From Limimaricola sp. (GTDB lineage: Bacteria > Pseudomonadota > Alphaproteobacteria > Rhodobacterales > Rhodobacteraceae), in NCBI RefSeq assembly GCF_016125575.1, contig NZ_WGLM01000004.1, forward strand, positions 2,501 to 66,500: DNA of 64,000 nucleotides, read 5' to 3'. The notes below the pieces were generated by a model, which saw nothing but the letters and a program-made list of their open reading frames with translations, did no database searches and was not told the DNA's origin. Numbering within the stretch: position 1 is the first letter of the stretch; each line of letters starts with the position of its first letter. Below, piece by piece: positions 54,503 through 63,260 of this stretch. A program made the translations under genes and the position numbers.

Positions 54503-55414
54503 TTACCTGACAGGCAGGGGCAACCGGGGCCGCCGGATGATCGCGTAGGTGTAAAGGACCAGCGCCGCCCAGATCATCGGGAAAGCCACCGCGCGCGCTG
54601 TGCCAAAGGGTTCGCCAAAGACGAAGACCGCGGTGAGGAAGATCATCGTCGGCGCCACATATTGCAGGATCGCGATCGTCGACAGCGTCAGCCCCTTGGC
54701 GCCGTTGGCATAAAGCATCAGCGGCACGGCAGTGACCACGCCGGTGCCCATCAGCAGGGCCACGTCGGCGCGCGACCCATGCAGCAGGTGGCCGATACCA
54801 GCGCCTTCGGCCCAGCCGACATAGGCCAGTGCCGGGATCAGCAGGATCAGCACCTCAAGCAGGAAGCCCTGATTGGGGCCGACCGGCAGCCAGCGCTTGA
54901 AGAAGGCGTAGAACCCCCAGCTGACTGTCAGGCCCACCGCGACCCAAGGCAGGCTGCCTGCCTCGACCGTCAGCACCACCACGGCCAATACGGCCAGACC
55001 CACCGCCACCCATTGCAGCGGCAGCAGGCGTTCGCGCAGCAGGATCGCGCCCAGCGCCACACTGAAGACCGGGTTGATATAGTAGCCCAGCGCCGCATCC
55101 AGCGCATGGCCGCTGCCGATCGCCCAGACATAGATGCCCCAGTTGGCCGAGATCAGGGCGGCCGTCAGCGCGCCCATCGCCAGCGTTCGCGGAGAGGCAA
55201 GCGCGGCGCGGATATCGGCGGTACGACCGCGAAAGACCAGCACCGCGGCGGCAATCGGGACAGACCATATTACGCGATGCGCCACGACTTCGGCCGGGGC
55301 AACATGGGCCAGCGCCTTCATGTAAAGGGGCAGGAAACCCCAGATAACATAGGCGGCCATCGCATAGGCAAAACCTGCGGCGCTGTCGCCGGACTGCTTG
55401 GGTGTATCGGTCAT
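54503..55414 (-). CDS. rarD: EamA-family transporter RarD
   Basis: 303 aa, ten hydrophobic helices. RarD-type features: GFAYAMAAYVIWGFLPLYMKALAHVAPAEVVAHRVIWSVP at the start, ANWGIYVWAIGSGHALDAALGYYINPVFSVALGAILLRERL, and LPLMLYANGAKGLTLSTIAILQYVAPTMIF. Cargo is unknown; chloramphenicol sensitivity was the historical phenotype. The start is MTDTPKQ; the frame opens twelve codons earlier. Confidence 0.9.
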   Translation of the reverse strand: MTDTPKQSGDSAAGFAYAMAAYVIWGFLPLYMKALAHVAPAEVVAHRVIWSVPIAAAVLVFRGRTADIRAALASPRTLAMGALTAALISANWGIYVWAIGSGHALDAALGYYINPVFSVALGAILLRERLLPLQWVAVGLAVLAVVVLTVEAGSLPWVAVGLTVSWGFYAFFKRWLPVGPNQGFLLEVLILLIPALAYVGWAEGAGIGHLLHGSRADVALLMGTGVVTAVPLMLYANGAKGLTLSTIAILQYVAPTMIFLTAVFVFGEPFGTARAVAFPMIWAALVLYTYAIIRRPRLPLPVR

Positions 55415-55533
55415 GGCCGGATCACTGGGCCAAAGCCTTGCCCTGCGCAAGTCCTCGCGCGCAAGCCGATGGAAATTGCCGCGGCCCGCGACGGGCGGTA
55501 GGTTTGCCGAGACGACATCAGCGGAGCGGGCCC

Positions 55534-56154
55534 ATGATCACCGAGATCGAGGATTACTTCACCAAGGGTTGCGGGCGATGTGCCCGGTTCGACACGCCCG
55601 CCTGTTCCTCTTTGAAATGGGCCGAGGGGCAGGCCGCCCTGCGCCGCATCTGCCGCGAGGCCGGGCTGGAAGAGACGCTGAAATGGGGCCATCCCTGCTA
55701 CATGCATGCGGGCCGCAACATCGTCATCATGGGCGCCTTTCAGGACAACATGCGGCTGACCTTCTTCAACGCCGGGCTGATGAAGGACCCCGCCGGCGTG
55801 ATGGAGAAACAGGGCGCGGCGACAGCGACGCAGGACATGATCCGTTTCACCGACAACGCGCAGGTCGCCGCGATGGAGGGCACGATCCGCGCCTATCTGG
55901 CCGAGGCGATGGGCTATGCCGAGGCGGGCGTGACAGCGCCCAAACCGCCCGCCGAGGTGGACCTGCCCGCCGAACTGATCGCCGCGCTGGACGACGACCC
56001 GGAACTGGCCGAAGCCTTTGCCGCGCTGACACCGGGGCGGCGCAAGAGCTATGCCATCGTCCTGAACGCGCTGAAAAAGCCCGAAACGCGGGTGGCCCGG
56101 ATCGCAAAGGTCCGCGACCGGATCCTTGCCGGCAAAGGCGCGATGGACCGTTAG
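55534..56154 (+). CDS. YdeI/OmpD-associated (DUF1801-like) protein
   Basis: 206 aa. WAEGQAALRRICREAGLEETLKWGHPCYMHAGRNIVIMGAFQDNMRLTFFNAGLMKDP is the DUF1801 fold signature, and PAELIAALDDDPELAEAFAALTPGRRKSYAIVLNALKKPETRVARIAKVRDRILAGKG is the YdeI C-terminal helical block. The cellular role is not established. It is convergent with the dehydrogenase gene (3 nt between stops). Confidence 0.87.
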   Translation: MITEIEDYFTKGCGRCARFDTPACSSLKWAEGQAALRRICREAGLEETLKWGHPCYMHAGRNIVIMGAFQDNMRLTFFNAGLMKDPAGVMEKQGAATATQDMIRFTDNAQVAAMEGTIRAYLAEAMGYAEAGVTAPKPPAEVDLPAELIAALDDDPELAEAFAALTPGRRKSYAIVLNALKKPETRVARIAKVRDRILAGKGAMDR

Positions 56155-56157
56155 CCC

Positions 56158-58602
56158 TCAGGCCTTCGTGCGCGCGCCGGTCGGGTCATACATCGGCCTC
56201 AGCGACGCCTCGGCCCGCACCCGCGCGCCCATCACGTCAATCTCAAAGGTCGAGGCCAGCACATCCGCCGCCGTCTCGCCCGCGCAAGGCACGTAGGCCA
56301 TGCCGATCGCCCCGCCGAGGTGGTGGCCATAGGCGCCCGAGGTGACGTGGCCCACGATCTGCCCGTCTCGCACCAGCGGTTCGTTGTGGTAAAGCAGCGG
56401 TTCGGGGTCGGTCAGGCGGAACTGCACAAGGCGGCGTTGTAGCCCGGCCTCCTTCCTGGCCAGCACCGCGTCGCGGCCGATGAAATCGGCCTTGCCCGTC
56501 GCCACGGCAAAGCCCAGCCCCGCCTCCAGCACATGATCCTCGCAGCTGATGTCATGGCCGAAATGGCGGAACGCCTTTTCGATCCGGGCGCAGTCCATCA
56601 TGTGCATGCCGCAGAGTTTCAGGCCCATGCCCTGCCCGGCCTCCCACAGCGTCTCGAAGGCATGGGCGGCCATGTCGGCGCTGACGTAAACCTCCCACCC
56701 AAGCTCGCCCACGTAAGAGACGCGGTGAACGCGGGCGAGGCCAAGGCCAAGCTCGATCTCCTGCGCGGCGCCGAAGGGGTTGGTGGCGTTCGAGAAATCG
56801 TTGGGCGAGACGGCCTGCATCACCTCCCGCGCGCGCGGCCCCATCACCGCCAGCACGCCCTCGGCCGCCGTCACGTCGGTAATCACCACCGCCTCGTCGC
56901 GCAGGTGACGGCGCATCCATGTCTCGTCGGCCAGCCGGGTCGCCGCGGGGGTCACCACCAGATAGGCGGTCTCCGACAGGCGCGTCACCGTCACGTCCGC
57001 CTCGATCCCGCCGCGGGAATTGAGGAACTGGGTATAGACGATCTTGCCCACCGGCACCGCCACATCCGCCCCGCAGACGCGGTTCAGAAACGCCTCTGCA
57101 TCGCGCCCCTCCACCCGCAGCTTGCCGAAGCTGGACATGTCGTACATGCCCACGCCGGTGCGGACGGCGGCCAATTCGTCCGCCACATTGGAAAAGAAGT
57201 TCTGCCGTTTCCAGGAATAGCGATAGTCCCGCTCCTGCCCGGGCCGAGCATACCAGTTGGCCCGCTCCCACCCGGCCAGCTCGCCAAAGACCGCGCCCTG
57301 CGCCTCCAGCTGCGCATGGAACGGCGTGCGCCGGACGCCCCGCGCGGTGGCCTTCTGTCGGTAGGGGAAATGGTCGGCGTAAAGCAGGCCCAGCGTTTCG
57401 GTGACCCGCTCTTTCAGGTAGCGCCGGTTGCCCTGGAAGGGTTGCGCGCGGGCGATGTCCACATCGCCCAGGTCGAACGGCTTTTCGCCGTCCTCCATCC
57501 ACTGCGCCAGCGCCATGCCCGCGCCGCCCGCCGACTGGATCCCGATCGAGTTGAACCCGGCGGCGACCCAGACGTTGTCCATCCCCGGCGCAAGGCCAAG
57601 GTGATAGGCGTTGTCGGGCGTAAAGCTTTCCGGCCCGTTAAAGAAGGTGTGAATCCCAGCTTCGCCCAGGATCGGCATGCGCGCGACGGCGGCCTCGAGG
57701 ATCGGCTCGAAATGGTCGAAATCCTCGGGCAGCTGGTCAAACTCGAACCCCTCGGGAATGCCCGCCATCCCCCAGGGTTTCGACTTTGGCTCGAACGCGC
57801 CCAGCATCAGTTTGCCCGCGTCCACCTTGTAATAGGCGCATTCGTCGGGCACCCGCAGCACCGGCAACTGCTCCAACCCGGCGATGGGTTCCGAGACGAT
57901 GTAGAAATGCTCGCAGGCATGCAGCGGCACATTGACACCCGCCATCCGGCCCACCGCGTGCCCCCACATGCCGGCGCAGTTCACCACCATGTCGCAGGCG
58001 ATGTGGCCCGCGCTGCCGTCTTCGCCCTGCCAGTCCACCCCGGTCACCCGCGTGCCGGTGCGCGCGATGCCCGTCACCTTCACCCGCTCCTGCACGACCG
58101 CCCCACGCATCCGTGCGCCCTTGGCCAGCGCCAGCGCGATGTTGCCGGGGTCGCCCTGCCCGTCCTTGGCAAGATAGACGCCCGCCGTCACGCCATCGGT
58201 ATTGAGGTGTGGATAGCGCGCCTTCACCTCGGCCGGCCCGATCTCCTCGATCTCCACGCCAAAGGCCCGCGCCATCCCGGCCGAGCGGAAGATCTCTTCC
58301 TTGCGCTCCTCGCTCAGCGCCACGGTGATCGAGCCTACCCGGCGAAACCCGGTCGCCAAGCCCGTTTCGGCCTCCAGCCCGCCGTAAAGTTCCTGGCTGT
58401 ATTTCGCCAGCCGCGTCATGTTCGCCGTCGCTCGCAGCTGCGCGATCAGCCCCGCCGCGTGCCAAGTCGTGCCGCTAGTCAGCGCCTTGCGCTCCAAGAG
58501 CACCACGTCTGTCCAGCCCAGTTTCGTCAGGTGATAGGCGACAGAGCAGCCGACGACGCCACCCCCGATGATGACGACGCGCGCGTGAGACGGCAGGTTC
58601 AT
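56158..58602 (-). CDS. FAD-dependent N-methylglycine dehydrogenase fused to GcvT domains (sarcosine dehydrogenase-like)
   Basis: 814 aa. The DAO domain begins ARVVIIGGGVVGCSVAYHL; TSGTTWHAAGLIAQLR contains the histidine that carries covalent FAD in DMGDH/SARDH. From about residue 400 the FAO_M and GcvT folate domains follow (PFHAQLEAQGAVFGEL, VGMYDMSSFGKLRVEGRDAEAFLNRV, YVGELGWEVYVSADMAAHAFETLWEAG, YGHHLGGAIGMAYVP). It oxidatively demethylates an N-methylglycine and captures formaldehyde on tetrahydrofolate. SARDH is my preference over DMGDH. GAGGG seven bases before the ATG; third catabolic gene of its cluster. Confidence 0.87.
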   Translation of the reverse strand: MNLPSHARVVIIGGGVVGCSVAYHLTKLGWTDVVLLERKALTSGTTWHAAGLIAQLRATANMTRLAKYSQELYGGLEAETGLATGFRRVGSITVALSEERKEEIFRSAGMARAFGVEIEEIGPAEVKARYPHLNTDGVTAGVYLAKDGQGDPGNIALALAKGARMRGAVVQERVKVTGIARTGTRVTGVDWQGEDGSAGHIACDMVVNCAGMWGHAVGRMAGVNVPLHACEHFYIVSEPIAGLEQLPVLRVPDECAYYKVDAGKLMLGAFEPKSKPWGMAGIPEGFEFDQLPEDFDHFEPILEAAVARMPILGEAGIHTFFNGPESFTPDNAYHLGLAPGMDNVWVAAGFNSIGIQSAGGAGMALAQWMEDGEKPFDLGDVDIARAQPFQGNRRYLKERVTETLGLLYADHFPYRQKATARGVRRTPFHAQLEAQGAVFGELAGWERANWYARPGQERDYRYSWKRQNFFSNVADELAAVRTGVGMYDMSSFGKLRVEGRDAEAFLNRVCGADVAVPVGKIVYTQFLNSRGGIEADVTVTRLSETAYLVVTPAATRLADETWMRRHLRDEAVVITDVTAAEGVLAVMGPRAREVMQAVSPNDFSNATNPFGAAQEIELGLGLARVHRVSYVGELGWEVYVSADMAAHAFETLWEAGQGMGLKLCGMHMMDCARIEKAFRHFGHDISCEDHVLEAGLGFAVATGKADFIGRDAVLARKEAGLQRRLVQFRLTDPEPLLYHNEPLVRDGQIVGHVTSGAYGHHLGGAIGMAYVPCAGETAADVLASTFEIDVMGARVRAEASLRPMYDPTGARTKA

Positions 58603-58612
58603 GGATGATCCC

Positions 58613-59503
58613 TCAGACGATGGTATGACCCGCGGCGCGCAGCGCCCGGGTAAGTTCGGCGATATGGGCGGGCCCGGTTTCGCAACAGCCGCCGACGATG
58701 GTGGCGCCCTGCGCGACCCAGCCCATGACATGGACGGCATAGCGTTCGGGCGTCATGTCCTCGCGCGGGTGCAGGCTGTCGACGGTGGGTTTGTCGCGCA
58801 GGAAATCCTTGGTGATCTGGGTGAACCCGTTGGCATAGGCGCCAATCGGCAGGCCGGCCCCCTTCAGCGCCGCCAGCGCCGCCGGCATCGCTTCGGGGGC
58901 CGAGCAGTTGGCCAGCAGCGCCTCCGCCCCGCCCGCAACCGCGATGGCGCAGACATCCGCCGTGGCCTCGCCCGAGCGCAGCCGCGCCCCGTCCTCGTCA
59001 TCCACCGTCACCGACAGCCACACCGGCCTGCCCGCCGCCTTGGCGCCCTCCAGCACCGCCCGCACATGCGCCAGCGAGGCGACCGTCTCGCAGATGATCA
59101 GGTCGACCTGCGGGCCGATCTCGCGCGCCACTTCGGCATAGCGCGCCACCGCCACGTCATGCGGCGGATGCCTGTCGGGCCGGTAGGACGCCTCCAGCGG
59201 CCCGATCGACCCGGCAATCCGCCGGCCCGGCACCACCGCGCCCCGCGCCTCGGCCAGCGCCGCCATATGCAGGTCGTGAAACCGCGCCGCTAGCGGTGTG
59301 CCCTCCAGCCGGTCGTGATGGACGCAGTAGGTATTGGTCGTGGCCACCGTGGCCCCTGCCGCGAAATAGTCCGCGTGCAATTGCCCCACCATCCCGGGAT
59401 GATCGACCATCACCTGCGTCGACCATAGCGGCGTCGGCAGGTCTCCGGCGCGATGCACCAGTTCCTGTCCCAACCCGCCGTCCAGAAGCACGATCTCGGC
59501 CAA
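58613..59503 (-). CDS. Homocysteine S-methyltransferase family protein (betaine-homocysteine methyltransferase-like)
   Basis: 296 aa, zinc TIM barrel: AEIVLLDGGLGQELVHRAG at the start, FAAGATVATTNTYCVHHDRL, and zinc cysteines in LLANCSAPEA and VGGCCETGPAHI. Between two demethylating dehydrogenases it most likely transfers a methyl group from glycine betaine (or a related donor) to homocysteine. The start shown is TTG with AAGGAGAGG just upstream; an ATG five codons earlier lies in the dispersed element and has no ribosome-binding site. Ends 10 nt before the next gene. Confidence 0.85.
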   Translation of the reverse strand: MAEIVLLDGGLGQELVHRAGDLPTPLWSTQVMVDHPGMVGQLHADYFAAGATVATTNTYCVHHDRLEGTPLAARFHDLHMAALAEARGAVVPGRRIAGSIGPLEASYRPDRHPPHDVAVARYAEVAREIGPQVDLIICETVASLAHVRAVLEGAKAAGRPVWLSVTVDDEDGARLRSGEATADVCAIAVAGGAEALLANCSAPEAMPAALAALKGAGLPIGAYANGFTQITKDFLRDKPTVDSLHPREDMTPERYAVHVMGWVAQGATIVGGCCETGPAHIAELTRALRAAGHTIV

Positions 59504-59513
59504 GGCCCTCTCC

Positions 59514-59534
59514 TTCATCTTGCCGGAAATACTC
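59514..59534 (-). repeat. Dispersed 3'-end element, copy 4
   Basis: Minus strand GAGTATTTCCGGCAAGATGA then A. A GCGGGG-CT-CCCCCGC hairpin precedes it on the same strand. It lies about 37 nt past the stop of the 819-aa dehydrogenase, in the same direction, and supplies part of the following gene's translation start region. Confidence 0.82.
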
Positions 59535-59571
59535 GCGGGGGAGCCCCGCAAGGGGCGGGGGCGGCAACCCC

Positions 59572-62031
59572 CTACGCGCGAATCCGCGCGTTCTGCGGAT
59601 CCCATAGCGGGGCATCCTCCTGCACGGTCGCGGCGTGGCGCTGGCCATAGATCTCGATCTCCACCGGCGTGCCCGCGACGCACAGGTCGGGCCGCAGCAT
59701 CCCCAGCGCGATTGACCGGTTCACCCGGTAGCCCCAGCCGCCGCTGGTGGTCTCGCCCACCACCGCGCCTTCGAACCAGATCGTCGACATGTAAGGCGCG
59801 TCCGCTGCTCCCGGCACATCCAGCACCAGCGTGACGAACTTCTTCTTCACGCCGCGCTGCTTTTCGGCCATCAGCGCCGCCTTGCCCACGAAATCGGGCT
59901 TGTCGAGCTTCACGAACCGCTCCAGCCCGCCTTCCAGCAGTGAATAATCGGTCGACAGGTCACCCTTCCACGCGCGGTATCCCTTCTCCAGCCGCAGGCT
60001 GTTGAGGGCCCACATGCCAAAGGGCTTCGCCCCCGCTTCGGTTACCGCCGCGTAAAGCGCGGGCATGTCGGCATTGGCCGCGTGAATCTCCCAGCCCAGC
60101 TCGCCTGCGAAGCTGACGCGGACCAGCTCACTAGGCCTGCCCGCCACCTGCGCCTCCTGGTGGCTCAGCCAGGGCAGGCTGAGATCGGCATCGGTGCCGA
60201 TCTGCTGGAACAGCGTGCGCGCCTGCGGCCCGGTGACGATCAACGTCGATTTCTCGCGCGTGCGGTCGGTTAGCGTCAGCCCCGGCGGCAGGTCGCGCCA
60301 CAGCACCTCCCAGTCGTGCCATTGCGCGCTGGCGGCGGTGATCAGCGTGAAACGGTCGTCGGCATGGCGCAGAATCGACATCTCGGTCAGGATCCGGCCA
60401 CGGCTGTCGGGGAAATAGGCCAGCGACAGCTTGCCGATCTTCGGCAGGTTCCCCGCGATCCGGGTAAGCAGCCAGTCGGCCGCGCCCGGCCCGGCTAGGT
60501 CGAAGCGCGAGAAACCCGGCAGGTCCAGCACGCCCACCGCGTCGCGCACCGCCTCGCATTCCTCGCGGAGGCGCTGCTCCCACGGACCGGCACGGTCCCA
60601 TGTCTCGGTCGCGGCCTCGCTGACGTCGTCGCCCGGTTTGGCAAACCAGTTGGCCCGCTCCCAGCCGTTATAGGCCCCGAACTGCCCGCCCTTGGCCGCC
60701 ACCGCGTCATGCACCGGCGACAGCTTGCGCCCCGCGCCCGCGGGCCAGCGATGCCAGGGGAAATGCATCGCGTATTCATGGCCATAGGTCTCAATGGCCT
60801 TGTCGAGGCAATATTGCGGATCGGTATAGTCGGTGAACCGGCGCGGATCGCAGGACCACATGTCCCACTCCGTCTGCCCCTCGGTCACCCATTCGGCCAG
60901 CACCTTGCCCGCCCCGCCCGCCTGCGTGATCCCGAAGGTGAAGACGCAGGCCTCGTAGGCATTCCTGACCCCCGGCATCGGCCCCAGCAGCGGCAAGCCG
61001 TCGGGCGCATAGGGGATCGGCCCGTTGATCACCTTGCCGACGCCCGCCTTGCCCAGGATCGGCACCCGCGCCATCGCGTCCTCGATATACCATTCCAGCC
61101 GCTCCAGATCGTCAGGATAGAGCTGGAAGCTGAAGTCATCCGGCATCGGATCCGACGGGTCCACCCAATGCGCGCGACAGTTCCGCTCGTAGGGGCCAAG
61201 GTTCAGGCCGAACTTTTCCTGCCGCAGGTAGTAGGAGCTGTCGACGTCGCGCAGCAGCGGCAGCTTGCCATGTTCGGCGGTCCACTGTTCCAGCTCCGCG
61301 ATCGGCTCGGTCAGGAAATACTGGTGGCTCATCACCGCCATCGGCACCGTGCGCCCGCCATAGGGCTTGAACCATTCGCCCACCCGCTGTCCGTAATATC
61401 CGGCGGCGTTCACCACCTTTTCGCACGCAATGTCGCCCTTTTCGGTATGCACGATCCAGCCGTCGGGCGTCTGCGTCACGCCCGTGGCGGGGGTGAAGCG
61501 CAGGATCTTCGCGCCCATCTGCCGCGCGCCTTTCGCCAGCGCCTGCGTCAGCTGCGCGGGGTCGATATCGCCATCGTCGGGGTCAAATAGCGCGCCCTCG
61601 ATGTCGTGCAGTTCGATGAAGGGGTATTTCGCGCGCACCTCGTCGGGGCTGATGGTCGCCAAGTCCATCCCCTGGTAGCGCCCCATCCCCACCGCGCGGG
61701 CAAATTCCTGCATCCGCTGCTTCGAATGCGCCAGCCGGATCGAGCCGGTGACGTGGTAGTTCATCGGGTAATCCACCTCGGCCGCCAGCCCGCGGTAAAG
61801 CTGCAGCGAATAGCGCTGCATGTTCATCACCGCCCAGGAGGTGCTGAAAGACGGGCAATTGCCCGCGGCATGCCAGGTGGAGCCGGCGGTCAGCTCGTTC
61901 TTTTCCAGCAGGACGCAATCGGTCCAGCCCGCCTTGGCAAGGTGATAGAGCGCCGAGACACCCACCGCGCCCCCGCCGATGATCACCACCCGCGCCTGGG
62001 TCGGAAAACCGCCCGTTCCTGCCACGCTCAT
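59572..62031 (-). CDS. FAD-dependent N-methylglycine dehydrogenase fused to GcvT domains (dimethylglycine dehydrogenase-like)
   Basis: 819 aa, paralog of the gene two places downstream. ARVVIIGGGAVGVSALYHL, then LTAGSTWHAAGNCPSFST with the FAD-linking histidine; VTGSIRLAHSKQRMQEFARA and DDGDIDPAQLTQALAKGARQ resemble mammalian DMGDH, so dimethylglycine is the likelier substrate. C-terminal GcvT domains: FGAYNGWERANWF, VGVLDLPGFSRFDLAGPGAADWLL, FAGELGWEIHAANADMPALYAAV. GGGAGAAGCGGG before the ATG. First enzyme gene downstream of the XRE-cupin regulator. Confidence 0.87.
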   Translation of the reverse strand: MSVAGTGGFPTQARVVIIGGGAVGVSALYHLAKAGWTDCVLLEKNELTAGSTWHAAGNCPSFSTSWAVMNMQRYSLQLYRGLAAEVDYPMNYHVTGSIRLAHSKQRMQEFARAVGMGRYQGMDLATISPDEVRAKYPFIELHDIEGALFDPDDGDIDPAQLTQALAKGARQMGAKILRFTPATGVTQTPDGWIVHTEKGDIACEKVVNAAGYYGQRVGEWFKPYGGRTVPMAVMSHQYFLTEPIAELEQWTAEHGKLPLLRDVDSSYYLRQEKFGLNLGPYERNCRAHWVDPSDPMPDDFSFQLYPDDLERLEWYIEDAMARVPILGKAGVGKVINGPIPYAPDGLPLLGPMPGVRNAYEACVFTFGITQAGGAGKVLAEWVTEGQTEWDMWSCDPRRFTDYTDPQYCLDKAIETYGHEYAMHFPWHRWPAGAGRKLSPVHDAVAAKGGQFGAYNGWERANWFAKPGDDVSEAATETWDRAGPWEQRLREECEAVRDAVGVLDLPGFSRFDLAGPGAADWLLTRIAGNLPKIGKLSLAYFPDSRGRILTEMSILRHADDRFTLITAASAQWHDWEVLWRDLPPGLTLTDRTREKSTLIVTGPQARTLFQQIGTDADLSLPWLSHQEAQVAGRPSELVRVSFAGELGWEIHAANADMPALYAAVTEAGAKPFGMWALNSLRLEKGYRAWKGDLSTDYSLLEGGLERFVKLDKPDFVGKAALMAEKQRGVKKKFVTLVLDVPGAADAPYMSTIWFEGAVVGETTSGGWGYRVNRSIALGMLRPDLCVAGTPVEIEIYGQRHAATVQEDAPLWDPQNARIRA

Positions 62032-62107
62032 CCCGCTTCTCCCTCGTCGTTTCGCGGCCGCGTCGCGGCCCTGTCGTTCAGAAATCCGGTCCGCACCGCC
62101 CGCACCA

Positions 62108-62677
62108 TCAATACACCGGCGGCGCGATCACCCAGATCACGCGCGCGGGCGTGTCATGGGGGTTTTCCCAGGCAAAGGTTTCGCCCCGGATACGGAAACT
62201 GTCGCCGGGGTTCAGCGCGAACCGCGCGCCGTCGATCCAGAGGGTCAGCCGCCCCTCCAGCACGTAGCCCACCTCCTGCGTGGGCCGCGCCACCGGGGCG
62301 GGCAGCCGCGCGCCCGGCTCGAAGGTGGAATGGACCACCTCGAAGGCATCGGTCAGGTCGGGTGACAGCAACTCTTCCACCAGCCCCGCCTCGCGCGAAC
62401 CGATCGGACGGCGCGCGCCGGCGCGCACGATGTACCCGGCCTCGTCGGGCCGGGCGGTCGCGCGAAACAGGCTGGAGATGGACACGTCCAGCGCCCCGGC
62501 AATGGCCCGCAGGTCGGCAATGCCGGGCGCGGAAATGTCGCGCTCGACCTGGCTCAGCCAGCCCACCGAACGGCCCAGCCGTGCCGCCAGATCGGCCAGC
62601 GTCAGCCCCCGCGCACGCCGCAGCGCGCGCAGGTCGGCGCCCAGCGTGCGGTTCTCCGAAGGGGGGTCGTGCAGCAC
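62108..62677 (-). CDS. XRE-family regulator with C-terminal cupin sensor
   Basis: 189 aa, GTG start. An HTH of the lambda-Cro type (LGADLRALRRARGLTLADLAARLGRSVGWLSQVERDISAPGIADLRAIAGAL) is followed by a cupin_2 domain (about 105-185; STFEPGARLPAPVARPTQEVGYVLEGRLTLWIDGARFALNPGDSFRI). Such HTH-cupin proteins sense a small molecule and often control amine or betaine catabolism. It is same-strand and 76 nt ahead of the DMGDH-like gene, and has paired GTGAAA/TTTCAC sites upstream. Confidence 0.9.
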   Translation of the reverse strand: MLHDPPSENRTLGADLRALRRARGLTLADLAARLGRSVGWLSQVERDISAPGIADLRAIAGALDVSISSLFRATARPDEAGYIVRAGARRPIGSREAGLVEELLSPDLTDAFEVVHSTFEPGARLPAPVARPTQEVGYVLEGRLTLWIDGARFALNPGDSFRIRGETFAWENPHDTPARVIWVIAPPVY

Positions 62678-62691
62678 GACGGCGCAGCCTT

Positions 62692-62758
62692 GTGAAAAAA
62701 TGACGTCCGGATTTCACTCTGCCGCGGCCGCTCGTGAAATTTCAAGTCAAACTTTCAC
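62692..62758. promoter_or_regulatory. Two GTGAAA...TTTCAC inverted repeats, candidate operators of the XRE-cupin regulator
   Basis: GTGAAA at 62692 and TTTCAC at 62712 (14 nt between arms); GTGAAA at 62734 and TTTCAC at 62753 (13 nt between arms). Both lie within 85 nt upstream of the regulator's GTG. They may control the regulator and its downstream operon. The last site overlaps the end of the msrC gene. Confidence 0.5.
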
Positions 62759-63259
62759 GGCCCCTTCATCTTGCCCCAAATACTCCCCCGCCGGAGGCGT
62801 CCCGGCCGTCTTGCCAAAGACCGCCGCCAGGATATCGCCCAGCCCGGCGGCATCGGCCGCGTCGAAGGCGTCCGGCTGGTCGCTGTCGATGTCGAACACC
62901 CCGATCAGCCGCCCCTGCCCGTCGCGGACCGGCAGCACGATCTCGGACCGGGTGGAGGACGAACAGGCGATATGGTCGTCGAACGCCTCGACATCCGGCA
63001 CGATCTGCACCTCGCCCGTGCGCGCCGCCGCGCCACAGACCCCGCGCGAGAACGGGATCACAAGGCAACCATGCCCACCCTGGTAAGGACCGATCTTCAT
63101 CAGGCCCGGCGCGACGACGCGGTAGAACCCCGTCCAGTCGAAACGCTCATCGGCATGATGCACCTCGCAGGCGAGCGTGGCCATCAGCGCGACGGCATCG
63201 CTCTCGCCCTCGGTCAGCGCGGCGATGACCTTCGCCAGTTCCGTGTAATCCACCCGCAT
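62747..63259 (-). CDS. msrC: Free methionine-(R)-sulfoxide reductase (GAF domain, fRMsr)
   Basis: 170 aa. Cys65, Cys75 and Cys99 (GGHGCLVIPF, RGVCGAA, HIACSSSTRSEIVLPV) keep the exact 10 and 24 spacing of Cys84, Cys94 and Cys118 in E. coli fRMsr. It reduces free Met-R-sulfoxide. The last residues AGTPPAGEYLGQDEGAVKV are encoded by a copy of the dispersed element, so the native C-terminus has been replaced or extended. Start MRVDYTEL one base after the thiolase stop. Confidence 0.9.
   Translation of the reverse strand: MRVDYTELAKVIAALTEGESDAVALMATLACEVHHADERFDWTGFYRVVAPGLMKIGPYQGGHGCLVIPFSRGVCGAAARTGEVQIVPDVEAFDDHIACSSSTRSEIVLPVRDGQGRLIGVFDIDSDQPDAFDAADAAGLGDILAAVFGKTAGTPPAGEYLGQDEGAVKV
62765..62801 (-). 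repeat. Dispersed 3'-end element, copy 5 (inside coding sequence)
   Basis: 37 nt identical on the minus strand to 41466-41502. It lies in frame in the last codons of the free-Met-SO reductase gene, same orientation. Confidence 0.92.
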
Positions 63260-63260
63260 G

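Noticed and set aside
56533-58608. Long plus-strand frame opposite the SARDH-like gene
   Set aside because: The antisense frame is kept open by codon bias; the minus-strand product has clear FAD and GcvT motifs.
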